This document shows positions 56,588 to 63,735 of a DNA stretch of 64,000 nucleotides, piece after piece (the stretch's first letter is position 1; each line of letters starts with the position of its first letter). The DNA is from JAURVT01 sp049059935. Lineage in GTDB: Bacteria; Actinomycetota; Actinomycetes; Propionibacteriales; Nocardioidaceae. The translations under genes were made by a program, and so were the position numbers. The notes beneath the pieces were generated by a model that saw only the letters and a program-made list of their open reading frames with translations, ran no database searches and was not told where the DNA came from. The stretch covers positions 1 through 64,000 of the forward strand of contig NZ_JBMGQR010000005.1 of the NCBI RefSeq assembly GCF_049059935.1, written 5' to 3'.

Positions 56588-57403
56588 TCACCGGACGCGC
56601 TGGGCCCTCGCGGACGCGTAGAGGCACACGGCGGCGGCGGTGGCGAGGTTGAGGCTCTCGGCCCGGCCGTAGATCGGCACCGCGACGACGTGGTCGGCGA
56701 GCGCGCGCACGTCGTCGGGCAGGCCCCACGCCTCGTTGCCGAGCAGCCAGGCCGTGGGGCGGGCGAGGATCTCGTCGGTGCCGGGCTCGTGCAGCCCGAC
56801 GTCGCCGGTGCCGTCGGCGGCGAGCACGCCGAGGCCGAGCTCGCGCAGGGCCGACAGCGCCGCGGGCACGTCGGGCGCCACTGCGACCGGGAGGTGGAAC
56901 AGGCTGCCGGCGCTGGCCCGTACCGCCTTGGGGTTGTGCGGGTCGACGCTGTGGCCCGCGAGCACGACGGCGTCGGCACCCGCGGCGTCGGCGCACCGCA
57001 GCACGGTGCCGGCGTTGCCGGGGTCGCGGACGTCCGCGCACACCACGACCAGCCGGGGGCGGGCGTCCAGCACGACGTCGAGGTCGACGGTCACCAGGCC
57101 GCAGCGAGCGACCAGCCCCTGCGGGTTGACCGTGTCGGTCAGCGAGCGGACGACGTCGTCGTCCACCTGCGTCCACGCGACGCCGTCGAGGGCCGCGTCC
57201 TGCACCATCTCGGTGTGGGTCGCGGTGGCGTCGGGGGTCGCAAAGACCTCCACGACGGTGCCCGGGCGACGGAGCGCCTCGCGCACCGCCTGGGGGCCCT
57301 CGACGAGGAACTCGCCGACCCGCCGGCGGACGGCGGTGTCGGCGAGTCGACGAGCACGCCTGACGCGCCCGGAGCGGGGCGTCAGGTCCTCGGGATCAAG
57401 CAG
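56588..57403 (-). CDS. SpoU/TrmH-family rRNA 2'-O-methyltransferase, apparent CTG start
   Basis: A 271-residue SPOUT methyltransferase of the TsnR-like type. The substrate-binding N-terminal domain has RVGEFLVEGPQAVREALRR. The knot domain has VVVCADVRDPGNAGTVLRCADAAGA, LLGNEAWGLP and VPIYGRAESLNLATAAAV, the three SpoU motifs. The first canonical start, GTG 57286, would cut off the conserved FLVEGPQ block. No ATG, GTG or TTG occurs upstream in frame; CTG 57403 (AAGG 6 bases before, overlapping the rplT end) or CTG 57385 are the candidates. It is co-directional with rplT. Confidence 0.85.
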   Translation of the reverse strand: MLDPEDLTPRSGRVRRARRLADTAVRRRVGEFLVEGPQAVREALRRPGTVVEVFATPDATATHTEMVQDAALDGVAWTQVDDDVVRSLTDTVNPQGLVARCGLVTVDLDVVLDARPRLVVVCADVRDPGNAGTVLRCADAAGADAVVLAGHSVDPHNPKAVRASAGSLFHLPVAVAPDVPAALSALRELGLGVLAADGTGDVGLHEPGTDEILARPTAWLLGNEAWGLPDDVRALADHVVAVPIYGRAESLNLATAAAVCLYASARAQRVR

Positions 57404-57785
57404 CGCTGACCTTGGGGGCGTTGACGTCGGCCGGCAGCGCGGCCTTGGCAGCCTCGACGAGGACGGCGAACGCGGCCGGGTCGCTGACGGCGAGCTCGGC
57501 GAGGATCTTGCGGTCGACCTCGATCTCGGCCAGGCGCAGGCCCTGGATGAACCGGTTGTAGGTCAGGCCGTGCTGGCGGACCGCGGCGTTGATGCGCTGG
57601 ATCCACAGGCGACGGAAGTCGCCCTTCTTGGCCCGGCGGTCGCGGTAGGAGTAGACCAGCGAGTGGGTGACCTGCTCCTTGGCCTTGCGGTAGAGGCGCG
57701 AGCGCTGGCCACGGTAGCCAGATGCGCGCTCCAGGATGACCCGGCGCTTCTTCGTTGCGTTGACGGACCGCTTGACGCGTGCCAC
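57396..57785 (-). CDS. rplT: 50S ribosomal protein L20
   Basis: A 129-residue L20. The basic helical N-terminus ARVKRSVNATKKRRVILERA and YRDRRAKKGDFRRLWIQRIN are strongly conserved. The GTG has AAGGAG seven bases upstream. L20 binds 23S rRNA early in assembly and in many bacteria represses its own operon through the leader; the infC leader here has an attenuator-like terminator. Confidence 0.98.
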   Translation of the reverse strand: MARVKRSVNATKKRRVILERASGYRGQRSRLYRKAKEQVTHSLVYSYRDRRAKKGDFRRLWIQRINAAVRQHGLTYNRFIQGLRLAEIEVDRKILAELAVSDPAAFAVLVEAAKAALPADVNAPKVSAA

Positions 57786-57848
57786 TTCAGTACTCCTTGA
57801 TCGTTGCGGGGTGCTCGGTCAGGTGAGGGTGGGCCGTGGGCCCGACGC

Positions 57849-58046
57849 TCACTTGCCGAGAAGCTTCTTGACGCGCTTGGTGTCGGCCTTGGACAGCTCG
57901 GTCCAGCCACCGTCGAGGCGGGACGCGCCGCTCGACTTCTTCTGCAGCAGGTGGGTGCGACGGCTGCCGGTGGCGTGCATGATCTTGCCGGTACCGGTGA
58001 GCTTGACGCGCTTCTTCATGCCCGACTTGGGCTTGAACTTCGGCAT
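57849..58046 (-). CDS. rpmI: 50S ribosomal protein L35
   Basis: A 65-residue basic L35: MPKFKPKSGMKKRVKLTGTG, then HLLQKKSSGASRL, and ending in VKKLLGK. It follows infC by two bases and precedes rplT by 63, the universal infC-rpmI-rplT order. Confidence 0.98.
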   Translation of the reverse strand: MPKFKPKSGMKKRVKLTGTGKIMHATGSRRTHLLQKKSSGASRLDGGWTELSKADTKRVKKLLGK

Positions 58047-58048
58047 TC

Positions 58049-58738
58049 TTACGCCTCCATGTCTGGGTCGATGTTCTCGGAACGTCGACGGGGCTTCTTC
58101 TCGGCGGGCGCGGCGGCGTGGGCGTCGCGCTGTGCCTTCTCGTACTCGCGGTCGGCCTCGCGCTCTGCCTCGAGCTCGGCGGCGGCGACCTCCTTCTCGG
58201 CCTTGACCTCGGCGCGGGCCTCGGACTTCTTCTTGTGCGGGCCGAGGACCATGGTCATGTTGCGGCCGTCCTGGCGCGGTGTGGACTCGACGAAGCCGAG
58301 GTCCTCGACGTCGGCGGCGAGCCGCTGCAGCAGCCGGAAGCCCAGCTCGGGACGGTGCTGCTCACGACCGCGGAACATGATCGTGATCTTGACCTTGTCG
58401 CCCTGGCGCAGGAAGCGCACGACGTGACCCTTCTTGGTGTCGTAGTCGTGCTGGTCGATCTTCGGTCGGAGCTTCATCTCCTTGATGACCGTGTTCGACT
58501 GGTTGCGCCGGGACTCACGGGCCTTCTGCGCCGCCTCGTACTTGAACTTGCCGTAGTCCATGAGACGGCAGACGGGCGGACGGGCGGTCGGGGCCACCTC
58601 GACCAGGTCGAGGTCTGACTCCGTGGCCAGCCGCAGGGCGTCTTCGATCCGGACGATGCCGACCTGCTCACCGTTGGGTCCGACGAGACGGACCTCGCTC
58701 ACGCGAATCCGGTCGTTGACGCGCAGCTCGTTGCTGAT
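58049..58738 (-). CDS. infC: Translation initiation factor IF-3, ATC start
   Basis: A 229-residue IF-3. ELRVNDRIRVSEVRLVGPNG opens the N-domain, VCRLMDYGKFKYE the linker, and KGHVVRFLRQGDKVKITIMF the C-domain. The ~45-residue Glu/Ala-rich tail is an actinobacterial extension. No ATG, GTG or TTG fits; ATC at 58738 lies three bases after AGGAGGA (AGGAGGACCC-ATC). Non-AUG starts (AUU/AUC) are a known property of infC and allow IF-3 to repress its own translation. A terminator in the leader adds a second control point. Confidence 0.95.
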   Translation of the reverse strand: MSNELRVNDRIRVSEVRLVGPNGEQVGIVRIEDALRLATESDLDLVEVAPTARPPVCRLMDYGKFKYEAAQKARESRRNQSNTVIKEMKLRPKIDQHDYDTKKGHVVRFLRQGDKVKITIMFRGREQHRPELGFRLLQRLAADVEDLGFVESTPRQDGRNMTMVLGPHKKKSEARAEVKAEKEVAAAELEAEREADREYEKAQRDAHAAAPAEKKPRRRSENIDPDMEA

Positions 58739-59068
58739 GGGTCCTCCTGGGGTCGAGAATGTGGGGGCGTCGCAGGCGGAGGGCCGGTGGTGCACGTGCG
58801 GTGAAACGAAAAAATGGCCTCCGCCGAAGCGAAAGCCACCACCGTCGTCACCGGCCGGAAGCCCGGCGGCACGACGTCGTCCTGTGCCCCGAGGAACTAC
58901 CGGGAGGACGTTGACCCGACGACCGTGAGCCGACCAGGTGGGAGGTGGACCTCCACTTCTGACCCCACGATAGCAGGCGACGCGCCGCCGACGCACATCC
59001 GTGCGACCGCAACGACGGGGACACCGCGGGCTCACCTCGGCGAAACACCCGCCCGAGAGGCTGGGCCC
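58739..59068. other. infC leader and divergent intergenic region
   Basis: This 330-bp gap holds the infC ribosome site, a strong hairpin terminator (58809-58838, minus strand) and a further GGAGGT-CC-ACCTCC hairpin (58941-58954). A possible minus-strand extended -10 TGCTATCGT lies around 58975-58967. No gene is seen. Confidence 0.6.
58809..58838 (-). terminator. Intrinsic terminator (attenuator) in the infC leader
   Basis: On the minus strand TGGCTTTCGC-TTCG-GCGGAGGCCA forms a 10-bp stem (two G-U pairs) capped by a UUCG tetraloop closed by C-G, followed by six T. It lies 70 bases before the infC start and far from any upstream gene on that strand, so it is placed to abort infC-rpmI-rplT transcripts. 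GGTGGTG before it can pair with CACCACC after it, which could form a competing structure. Confidence 0.75.
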
Positions 59069-60133
59069 ATGATGTGGCGCGTGCGGACGACCCTCGGCGA
59101 CCACCCCGGCGCGCTGGCCGACCTGGCCGCGCGCTGCGGGGCCGCCGACCTCAACATCCTGGGCCTGCAGGTGTTCCCCGGTGACGCCGGGGTCACCGAC
59201 GAGCTGGTGCTGTCCGGGCCCGACGGCACCGCCGACGACGACGTCGCCCGTGCGGTGGCCGGCGACGATCCGTCGTCGACGAGCGTCACCCGGTGCGACG
59301 CACGGTCGCTGCGGGACGCCCCCACCCGCTGGCTCGAGGCGGCGCGACGCGTCTCGGGCGGGGAGCCGGACCTGGCGCGCGTCCTGGAGGACCTCCTCGA
59401 GACCGACCCGCCCGACCTGGCCGAGTACGCGGGCCACGACCAGATCACCGTGGCGGGGCCCGCCGGCGACGTCGTCGTCCGCCGCGCCGTCGCGTTCACG
59501 CCCGCCGAGCAGGCCCGCGCCGCCGCCCTCGCCGCCCTGGTGACGCGGCCGGCGTCGGCCGCCGCCGACGAGGTGCCCGCTCCCCCGGCGGAGGCCGCGA
59601 CCGTCGACCCCGCGCTGGTCACCCTGCGCGCCAGCACCGCCGCGGACGCGGCGGCCCTCGTCGCGCTGCACGCCCGCTGCGGCGACGAGACGTTGCTGCG
59701 CCGGTACCACGCGCCCATGAACCGGGTGATCACCACGCGTCTGGCCCGACGGCTGGCCGCGCCCGACGAGGGCGTGGGGCTCGTCGTCGAGGTCGGCGAC
59801 CGCGTCGTCGCGCACGGCCTGCTCGTGGCGCGCGACCAGGGCGCCTACGACCGCTGGGAGCTCAGCGTCCTCGTCGAGGACGGCTGGCAGCGGCGCGGGC
59901 TCGGCGTCGCGCTGCTCAAGCAGGCGGCGCGGCACGCCAGGGCCGAGGGGGCTCGCGAGCTGGCCTTCGTCACCCAGGCGGGCAACGACGCGTTCCTGCG
60001 CACGGTGGGCCGGGCAGGCTTCACCGCCCGCATCCGGCGCCGCGACGGCGTCGTCGAGATCGTCACCTCGCTCCGCGAGGTCCGTCCGCGGCTCGCGTCC
60101 GCCGAGCCCACGACGCTGTCACCGACCGTCTGA
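59069..60133 (+). CDS. ACT domain-GNAT acetyltransferase fusion
   Basis: A 354-residue protein. Residues ~1-75 form an ACT-like domain (MMWRVRTTLGDHPGALADLA, NILGLQVFPG), usually an amino-acid sensor. A ~110-residue linker region follows, then a C-terminal GNAT domain (~185-345) with VVEVGDRVVAHGLLVARDQG, LSVLVEDGWQRRGLGVALL (acetyl-CoA loop RRGLG) and VTQAGNDAFLR. The ATG has GAGAGG eight bases upstream. The fusion suggests acetylation of a protein or amino-acid substrate controlled by an amino acid. Target unknown. Confidence 0.82.
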   Translation: MMWRVRTTLGDHPGALADLAARCGAADLNILGLQVFPGDAGVTDELVLSGPDGTADDDVARAVAGDDPSSTSVTRCDARSLRDAPTRWLEAARRVSGGEPDLARVLEDLLETDPPDLAEYAGHDQITVAGPAGDVVVRRAVAFTPAEQARAAALAALVTRPASAAADEVPAPPAEAATVDPALVTLRASTAADAAALVALHARCGDETLLRRYHAPMNRVITTRLARRLAAPDEGVGLVVEVGDRVVAHGLLVARDQGAYDRWELSVLVEDGWQRRGLGVALLKQAARHARAEGARELAFVTQAGNDAFLRTVGRAGFTARIRRRDGVVEIVTSLREVRPRLASAEPTTLSPTV

Positions 60134-60177
60134 CGGCGCGTCGACGGGTATCGTCCGCCCCGACGACGGGAGGGCGC

Positions 60178-60474
60178 GTGACGACGCGACGGACGACCGT
60201 GCTCGCGGGCGTACTGGCCCTGCTGGTGCTGGCCGGGTGCGGCGGCACCACGATCGACGCCCGCAAGGCCGAGCGCGCGATCGCCGCCGACTACGAGTCG
60301 CAGGTCGACGGCGCCCAGGTGACGTCCGTCCGCTGCCCGGACGAGATCGACCCCGAGCCCGGCACCCGCTTCGGCTGCACCATGCGTCTCGCCGACGGCT
60401 CCACCGGCCGGATCGGCGTCCGCGTCGTCGACGACGCGGGCAACCTGCGCTGGGACGTCGAGCCCGCCGACTGA
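60178..60474 (+). CDS. Small lipoprotein, DUF4333-like
   Basis: A 98-residue lipoprotein: signal TVLAGVLALLVLAGC with lipidated Cys21, then ~75 residues with IAADYESQ, RCPDEIDPEPGTRFGCTM and two cysteines that could form a disulphide. This is the layout of DUF4333 proteins, common in actinobacterial envelopes and of unknown role. The GTG has GGAGGG four bases upstream. It is 44 bases after the ACT-GNAT gene. Confidence 0.8.
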   Translation: MTTRRTTVLAGVLALLVLAGCGGTTIDARKAERAIAADYESQVDGAQVTSVRCPDEIDPEPGTRFGCTMRLADGSTGRIGVRVVDDAGNLRWDVEPAD

Positions 60475-60525
60475 CGCGGGTGATCGAGCCCGCGCGCGTC
60501 CGCCGTCACTCCCGCACCACTGCCC

Positions 60526-60600
60526 CGGTTTCCCGACGGGACCACGGAGAGTTCTCCGGGGTGGCGTCGGATTCCCAGGTGAACCTGGGAAACCGTCACC
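60526..60600. repeat. Dispersed palindromic repeat, family 1, copy B
   Basis: This is closely similar to the reverse complement of 27511-27600: both share CGACGGGACC/CGACGAGACC, GGAG-AGTTCTCCGGGGT and TCCCAGGTGAACCTGGGA. The main hairpin is CGG-TTCCCAGGT-GA-ACCTGGGAA-CCG (60568-60595). It lies between convergent genes and may serve as their shared terminator. Confidence 0.75.
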
Positions 60601-60603
60601 GGG

Positions 60604-61077
60604 TCAGCGGCGGACCCAGCCGTGGCCGTGGGCGGTGGGGACGAGGGTGGAGCCGTCGGCGAGGTGGGCGAGGTCGTCTCCCTCGACGACGGCCATGTGC
60701 GGGCCGGCGACGTCGACGACCACGGCGGCGGCCCCCTCCTGACGGGCGGCGGCGCAGGCCTGACGGGCCGGGACGGGGACGGGACGCGCCTTCGGGTCCC
60801 AGCGCTGGAGGGTCGCGAGGCTGCTGAACGCGAGCAGCGCACGCCGTCCGTCCGCGCCGGTCAGCAGCACGGCGGCCATCTCGGCGTCCTTGTCGCCCTG
60901 GCCGGGTGCGGGGGTGTCGCCGAGCAGCGCCACCACCGGGACGATGACGCGGGCGTCTCCGAGCGCGACCAGCACGGGCGCCGTCCCGTCCTGAGCCCGC
61001 GCGGCCAGCGCCGCGGAGAGAGCCGGGTCGGCGGAGCCGTCGTCGTCGGGGAAGGCGGGCTGGGCGAGCGAGGGCAC
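60604..61077 (-). CDS. SseB-like protein
   Basis: A 157-residue soluble protein resembling the SseB N-terminal domain family: VPVVALLGDTP, KDAEMAAVLLTGADGRRALLAFSSLATLQRW, then ARQACAAARQEGAAAVVVDV. These proteins recur near infC and his genes in actinobacteria, with no established function. The GTG start is inferred from length; the Shine-Dalgarno is weak. It is divergent from the membrane protein at 61140. Confidence 0.75.
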   Translation of the reverse strand: MPSLAQPAFPDDDGSADPALSAALAARAQDGTAPVLVALGDARVIVPVVALLGDTPAPGQGDKDAEMAAVLLTGADGRRALLAFSSLATLQRWDPKARPVPVPARQACAAARQEGAAAVVVDVAGPHMAVVEGDDLAHLADGSTLVPTAHGHGWVRR

Positions 61078-61139
61078 GTCACCACGGTAGGGCTCGCGCG
61101 TCGGGGCCCCGGTGAGCGGGTGTGCGGCAGACTGGGCGC

Positions 61140-61595
61140 ATGAACAGCGACGCCACGTACTCCTCCCTCCCGTGGGCCGTCCTCCTGTCGGCGATCCTCG
61201 CGTTCTTCGCGTGGCGGTCGTGGCGGGCGGGAGATCGCTGGAGCGCGGTGGCCCGCGCCGGCTGGGCGCTCGTGCCCTGGGCGCTGTGGCTCGTCGGGCT
61301 GATGCGCGTGCTCGTCCGGGTGGGCGCCGCCGTGGGCGACTGGGCCGGAGGGTTCGTGTTCCGCCCGTCGTCGTACGTCGGTCTCGCGGTCGCGCTGGTG
61401 GCCGCCGCGCTCATCATGCTGGGCTCGTGGCGTCGTCCCCCGCGCGCCGACGGCGCCCCGCGCCGCAGCCTGCGCCGTCAGCGCTCCGACGCCCCCGCCG
61501 GCACCCCGGCGAGGAAGCCCGCGGGCAAGCCGGCCGTGGCCGACGAGGACATGGACGACATCGAGGCCATCCTGCGCAAGCACGGCATCCAGTAG
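61140..61595 (+). CDS. Actinobacterial membrane protein of unknown function
   Basis: A 151-residue protein with three hydrophobic segments (about 9-27, 40-62 and 78-96) followed by a basic, Ala/Pro-rich cytoplasmic tail ending DMDDIEAILRKHGI. The compact acidic C-terminal helix is striking and could be a docking peptide. ATG at 61140 fits the first helix. It converges with the PH-domain gene through a palindromic repeat. No function is assigned. Confidence 0.65.
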   Translation: MNSDATYSSLPWAVLLSAILAFFAWRSWRAGDRWSAVARAGWALVPWALWLVGLMRVLVRVGAAVGDWAGGFVFRPSSYVGLAVALVAAALIMLGSWRRPPRADGAPRRSLRRQRSDAPAGTPARKPAGKPAVADEDMDDIEAILRKHGIQ

Positions 61596-61600
61596 CGAGC

Positions 61601-61657
61601 CCCGAGTTGTCGGTGCGTGGTGATGCCCTGGCATCACCTGCCACCGACAGCTCCCGG
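61601..61657. repeat. Palindromic repeat, family 3
   Basis: GTCGGTG, GTGATGCC and, after two bases, GGCATCAC and CACCGAC form a long interrupted hairpin at the junction of two convergent genes (61595 and 61659). It may act as a bidirectional terminator. No second copy was found in the window. Confidence 0.6.
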
Positions 61658-61658
61658 G

Positions 61659-62078
61659 TCAGGCCTGGTGGGCGGCGATCTCGGCGCGGAGGTCGCGGAC
61701 GGCCTGGGCCGCGCGCTCGCCGTCGGTGCCCTGGATCGCGATGAGCATGTGGGTGTCGCCGTCGCGGCGCGCGAGCGTGGCCCACGGTGCGCCGGTGCGG
61801 TACGAGACGCCCTCGACCTCGTCCCACCCGACGACGCGGGTGCGGTAGCCGTTGCGGACGTGGATGCCGTCAGCCTCGGTGTGGACGCTGCTGCGCGCGA
61901 TGCCGTTGAGCACCGCGAGCGCCGCGAGCAGCACCAGGACGAGCGTCCCGGTCTGGCTCGGCGTGACCGTGGAGCGGATGTCCTCGGGCAGGAAGAACGC
62001 GATCGCGAGGAAGATCGCGACCAGGCAGCCGCCGGCGACGTACGACACCATCCGGGCGCCGACGGGACGGGACCTCAT
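61659..62078 (-). CDS. PH-domain membrane protein downstream of hisG
   Basis: A 139-residue protein with two N-terminal membrane helices (about 10-28 and 40-58) and a bacterial PH-like domain (GIHVRNGYRTRVVGWDEVEGV, then DTHMLIAIQGTDGERAAQAV). Proteins of this type follow hisG in many actinobacteria. Function is unknown. ATG 62078 lies nine bases after GAGG; GTG 62087 is an alternative. Confidence 0.75.
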   Translation of the reverse strand: MRSRPVGARMVSYVAGGCLVAIFLAIAFFLPEDIRSTVTPSQTGTLVLVLLAALAVLNGIARSSVHTEADGIHVRNGYRTRVVGWDEVEGVSYRTGAPWATLARRDGDTHMLIAIQGTDGERAAQAVRDLRAEIAAHQA

Positions 62079-62091
62079 GCGCGCCACCGCC

Positions 62092-62937
62092 TCAGAGCCG
62101 GCAGGCCGCGATGTCGGTGACCAGGGTCGCGCGGGCGCCGAGGTCGTACAGGTCGTCCATCACCTGGTGCACGCGCTCGCGCGGCACCATCGAGCGGACG
62201 GCGAACCAGCCCTCGCGCTGCAGCGGCGAGACGGTCGGCGACTCGAAGCCGGGCGTCAGGGCGATGGCGGCGTCGACGTGCTCGGCCGCGACGTCGTAGT
62301 CCATCAGCACGTAGCTGCGGGCCACCAGGACGCCCTCGATGCGGCGGCGGAACACGTCGTACCCCTCGGGGACGCCGGCACCGCGCCGCGTGATGAGCAC
62401 GGCCTCGGACTCCAGGATCGGCTCGCCGATGATCTCGAGCCCGGCCTGACGCAGGGTGCTGCCGGTCTCGACGACGTCGGCGATCGCGTCGGCCACGCCG
62501 AGGCGCACCGCGGACTCCACCGCGCCGTCGAGCCGCACGACCGAGGCCTCGATGCCGCGCTCGGCGAGGTAGTCCTCGACGATGCCGGTGTAGGACGTGG
62601 CGATGCGGGCGCCGGCGAGGTCGCGGGCGTCGGTCATCGTCCCGACGGGGGCCGCGAACCGGAACGACGAGCCGCCGAACCCCAGCGCCGTGGCCTCCTC
62701 GGCCTTGGCGTGGGAGTCGAGCAGCAGGTCGCGGCCGGTGATGCCGACGTCGAGCGTGCCCTCCCCCACGTACAGGGCGATGTCGCGGGGGCGCAGGTAG
62801 AAGAACTCGACGCCGTTGTCGGCGTCGAGCATCACCAGGTCGCGCGAGCTGCGGCGCTGCCGGTAGCCGGCCTCGGTGAGGATCTGCGCGGCAGCCTCGG
62901 CCAGGGCGCCCTTGTTGGGCACGGCGATCTTGAGCAC
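62092..62937 (-). CDS. hisG: ATP phosphoribosyltransferase (long form)
   Basis: A 281-residue HisG-long enzyme, the committed step of histidine synthesis. LKIAVPNKGALAEAAAQIL, FFYLRPRDIALYVGEGTLDVG and ADAIADVVETGSTLRQAGLE are the catalytic blocks. The C-terminal ~75 residues (from LMDYDVAAEHVDAAIALTPG) form the histidine-binding regulatory domain of the long form. It follows hisE by 28 bases. Confidence 0.97.
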   Translation of the reverse strand: MLKIAVPNKGALAEAAAQILTEAGYRQRRSSRDLVMLDADNGVEFFYLRPRDIALYVGEGTLDVGITGRDLLLDSHAKAEEATALGFGGSSFRFAAPVGTMTDARDLAGARIATSYTGIVEDYLAERGIEASVVRLDGAVESAVRLGVADAIADVVETGSTLRQAGLEIIGEPILESEAVLITRRGAGVPEGYDVFRRRIEGVLVARSYVLMDYDVAAEHVDAAIALTPGFESPTVSPLQREGWFAVRSMVPRERVHQVMDDLYDLGARATLVTDIAACRL

Positions 62938-62965
62938 GGTCAGGGCCTCGTCGTCGGGGTGGTGG

Positions 62966-63229
62966 TCACAGGTGGGCGTAGACGTCGTCGAGGCCGATGC
63001 CGGAGGCGATCATCATCACCTGCGCGTGGTACAGCAGCTGGCTGATCTCCTCGGCGGCCCGCTCCGGCCCCTCGTGCTCGGCGGCCATCCACGACTCGGC
63101 GGCCTCCTCGACGAGCTTCTTGCCGATGGCGTGCACGCCGGCGTCGAGCTCGGCCACGGTGCCCGATCCCTCGGGCCTGGTGACGGACTTCTCCGAGAGC
63201 TCGGCGAACAGCTGGTCGAACGTCTTCAC
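62966..63229 (-). CDS. hisE: Phosphoribosyl-ATP pyrophosphatase
   Basis: An 87-residue all-helical MazG-like enzyme, second step of histidine synthesis. KTFDQLFAELSEKS begins it, and KKLVEEAAESWMAA with EEISQLLYHAQVMMIASGI gives the metal-binding E-E-x2-E/E-x2-D-type helices. GTG at 63229 is the only suitable start. hisE-hisG is the usual actinobacterial pair, next to ribH. Confidence 0.95.
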   Translation of the reverse strand: MKTFDQLFAELSEKSVTRPEGSGTVAELDAGVHAIGKKLVEEAAESWMAAEHEGPERAAEEISQLLYHAQVMMIASGIGLDDVYAHL

Positions 63230-63240
63230 GGGGCGCCAGC

Positions 63241-63735
63241 CTACCGGTCGCCGTGCGGCGTCCGACTCGGCACCGAGGCCAGCACGAGTGCGGTGGCGAC
63301 GGCGGCCTCCGCGGCCTCGCGTCCCTTGTCCTCGTGGCTGTCGGGCAGCCCGGCGCGGTCGAGCGCCTGCGCCTCGTCGTCGCACGTGAGCAGGCCGAAC
63401 CCGACGGGCACGCCCGTGCGCAGGGCGACGTCGGCCAGGCCGGTCGTCGTCGCGTCGCAGACGTACTCGAAGTGCGGGGTGCCGCCCCGGATGACGACGC
63501 CGAGCGCCACCACCGCGTCGTACCCGGCCTTCGCGTACGCGGACGCGACGACGGGCAGCTCGAACGACCCGGGCACGCGGACCACCTCGTGCTGCGCGCC
63601 CGCGTCGGTCAGCGCGGCGACGGCGCCGGCGACCAGGCCGTCCATCACCACCTCGTGCCAGGACGAGGCGAGGACGACGACCTGCAGGCCGCTGCCGTCG
63701 AGGCTCGTGGACTCGGGTGCTCCGGACCGGCTCAT
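63241..63735 (-). CDS. ribH: 6,7-dimethyl-8-ribityllumazine synthase
   Basis: A 164-residue lumazine synthase, the penultimate step of riboflavin synthesis. SSWHEVVMDGLVAGA, VRVPGSFELPVVASAYA, GVVIRGGTPHFEYVCDATTTGL and PVGFGLLTCDDEAQALDRAG are the conserved active-site blocks, with the catalytic histidine in GGTPHFEY. The ATG overlaps the stop of the ribA-type gene. Confidence 0.97.
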   Translation of the reverse strand: MSRSGAPESTSLDGSGLQVVVLASSWHEVVMDGLVAGAVAALTDAGAQHEVVRVPGSFELPVVASAYAKAGYDAVVALGVVIRGGTPHFEYVCDATTTGLADVALRTGVPVGFGLLTCDDEAQALDRAGLPDSHEDKGREAAEAAVATALVLASVPSRTPHGDR

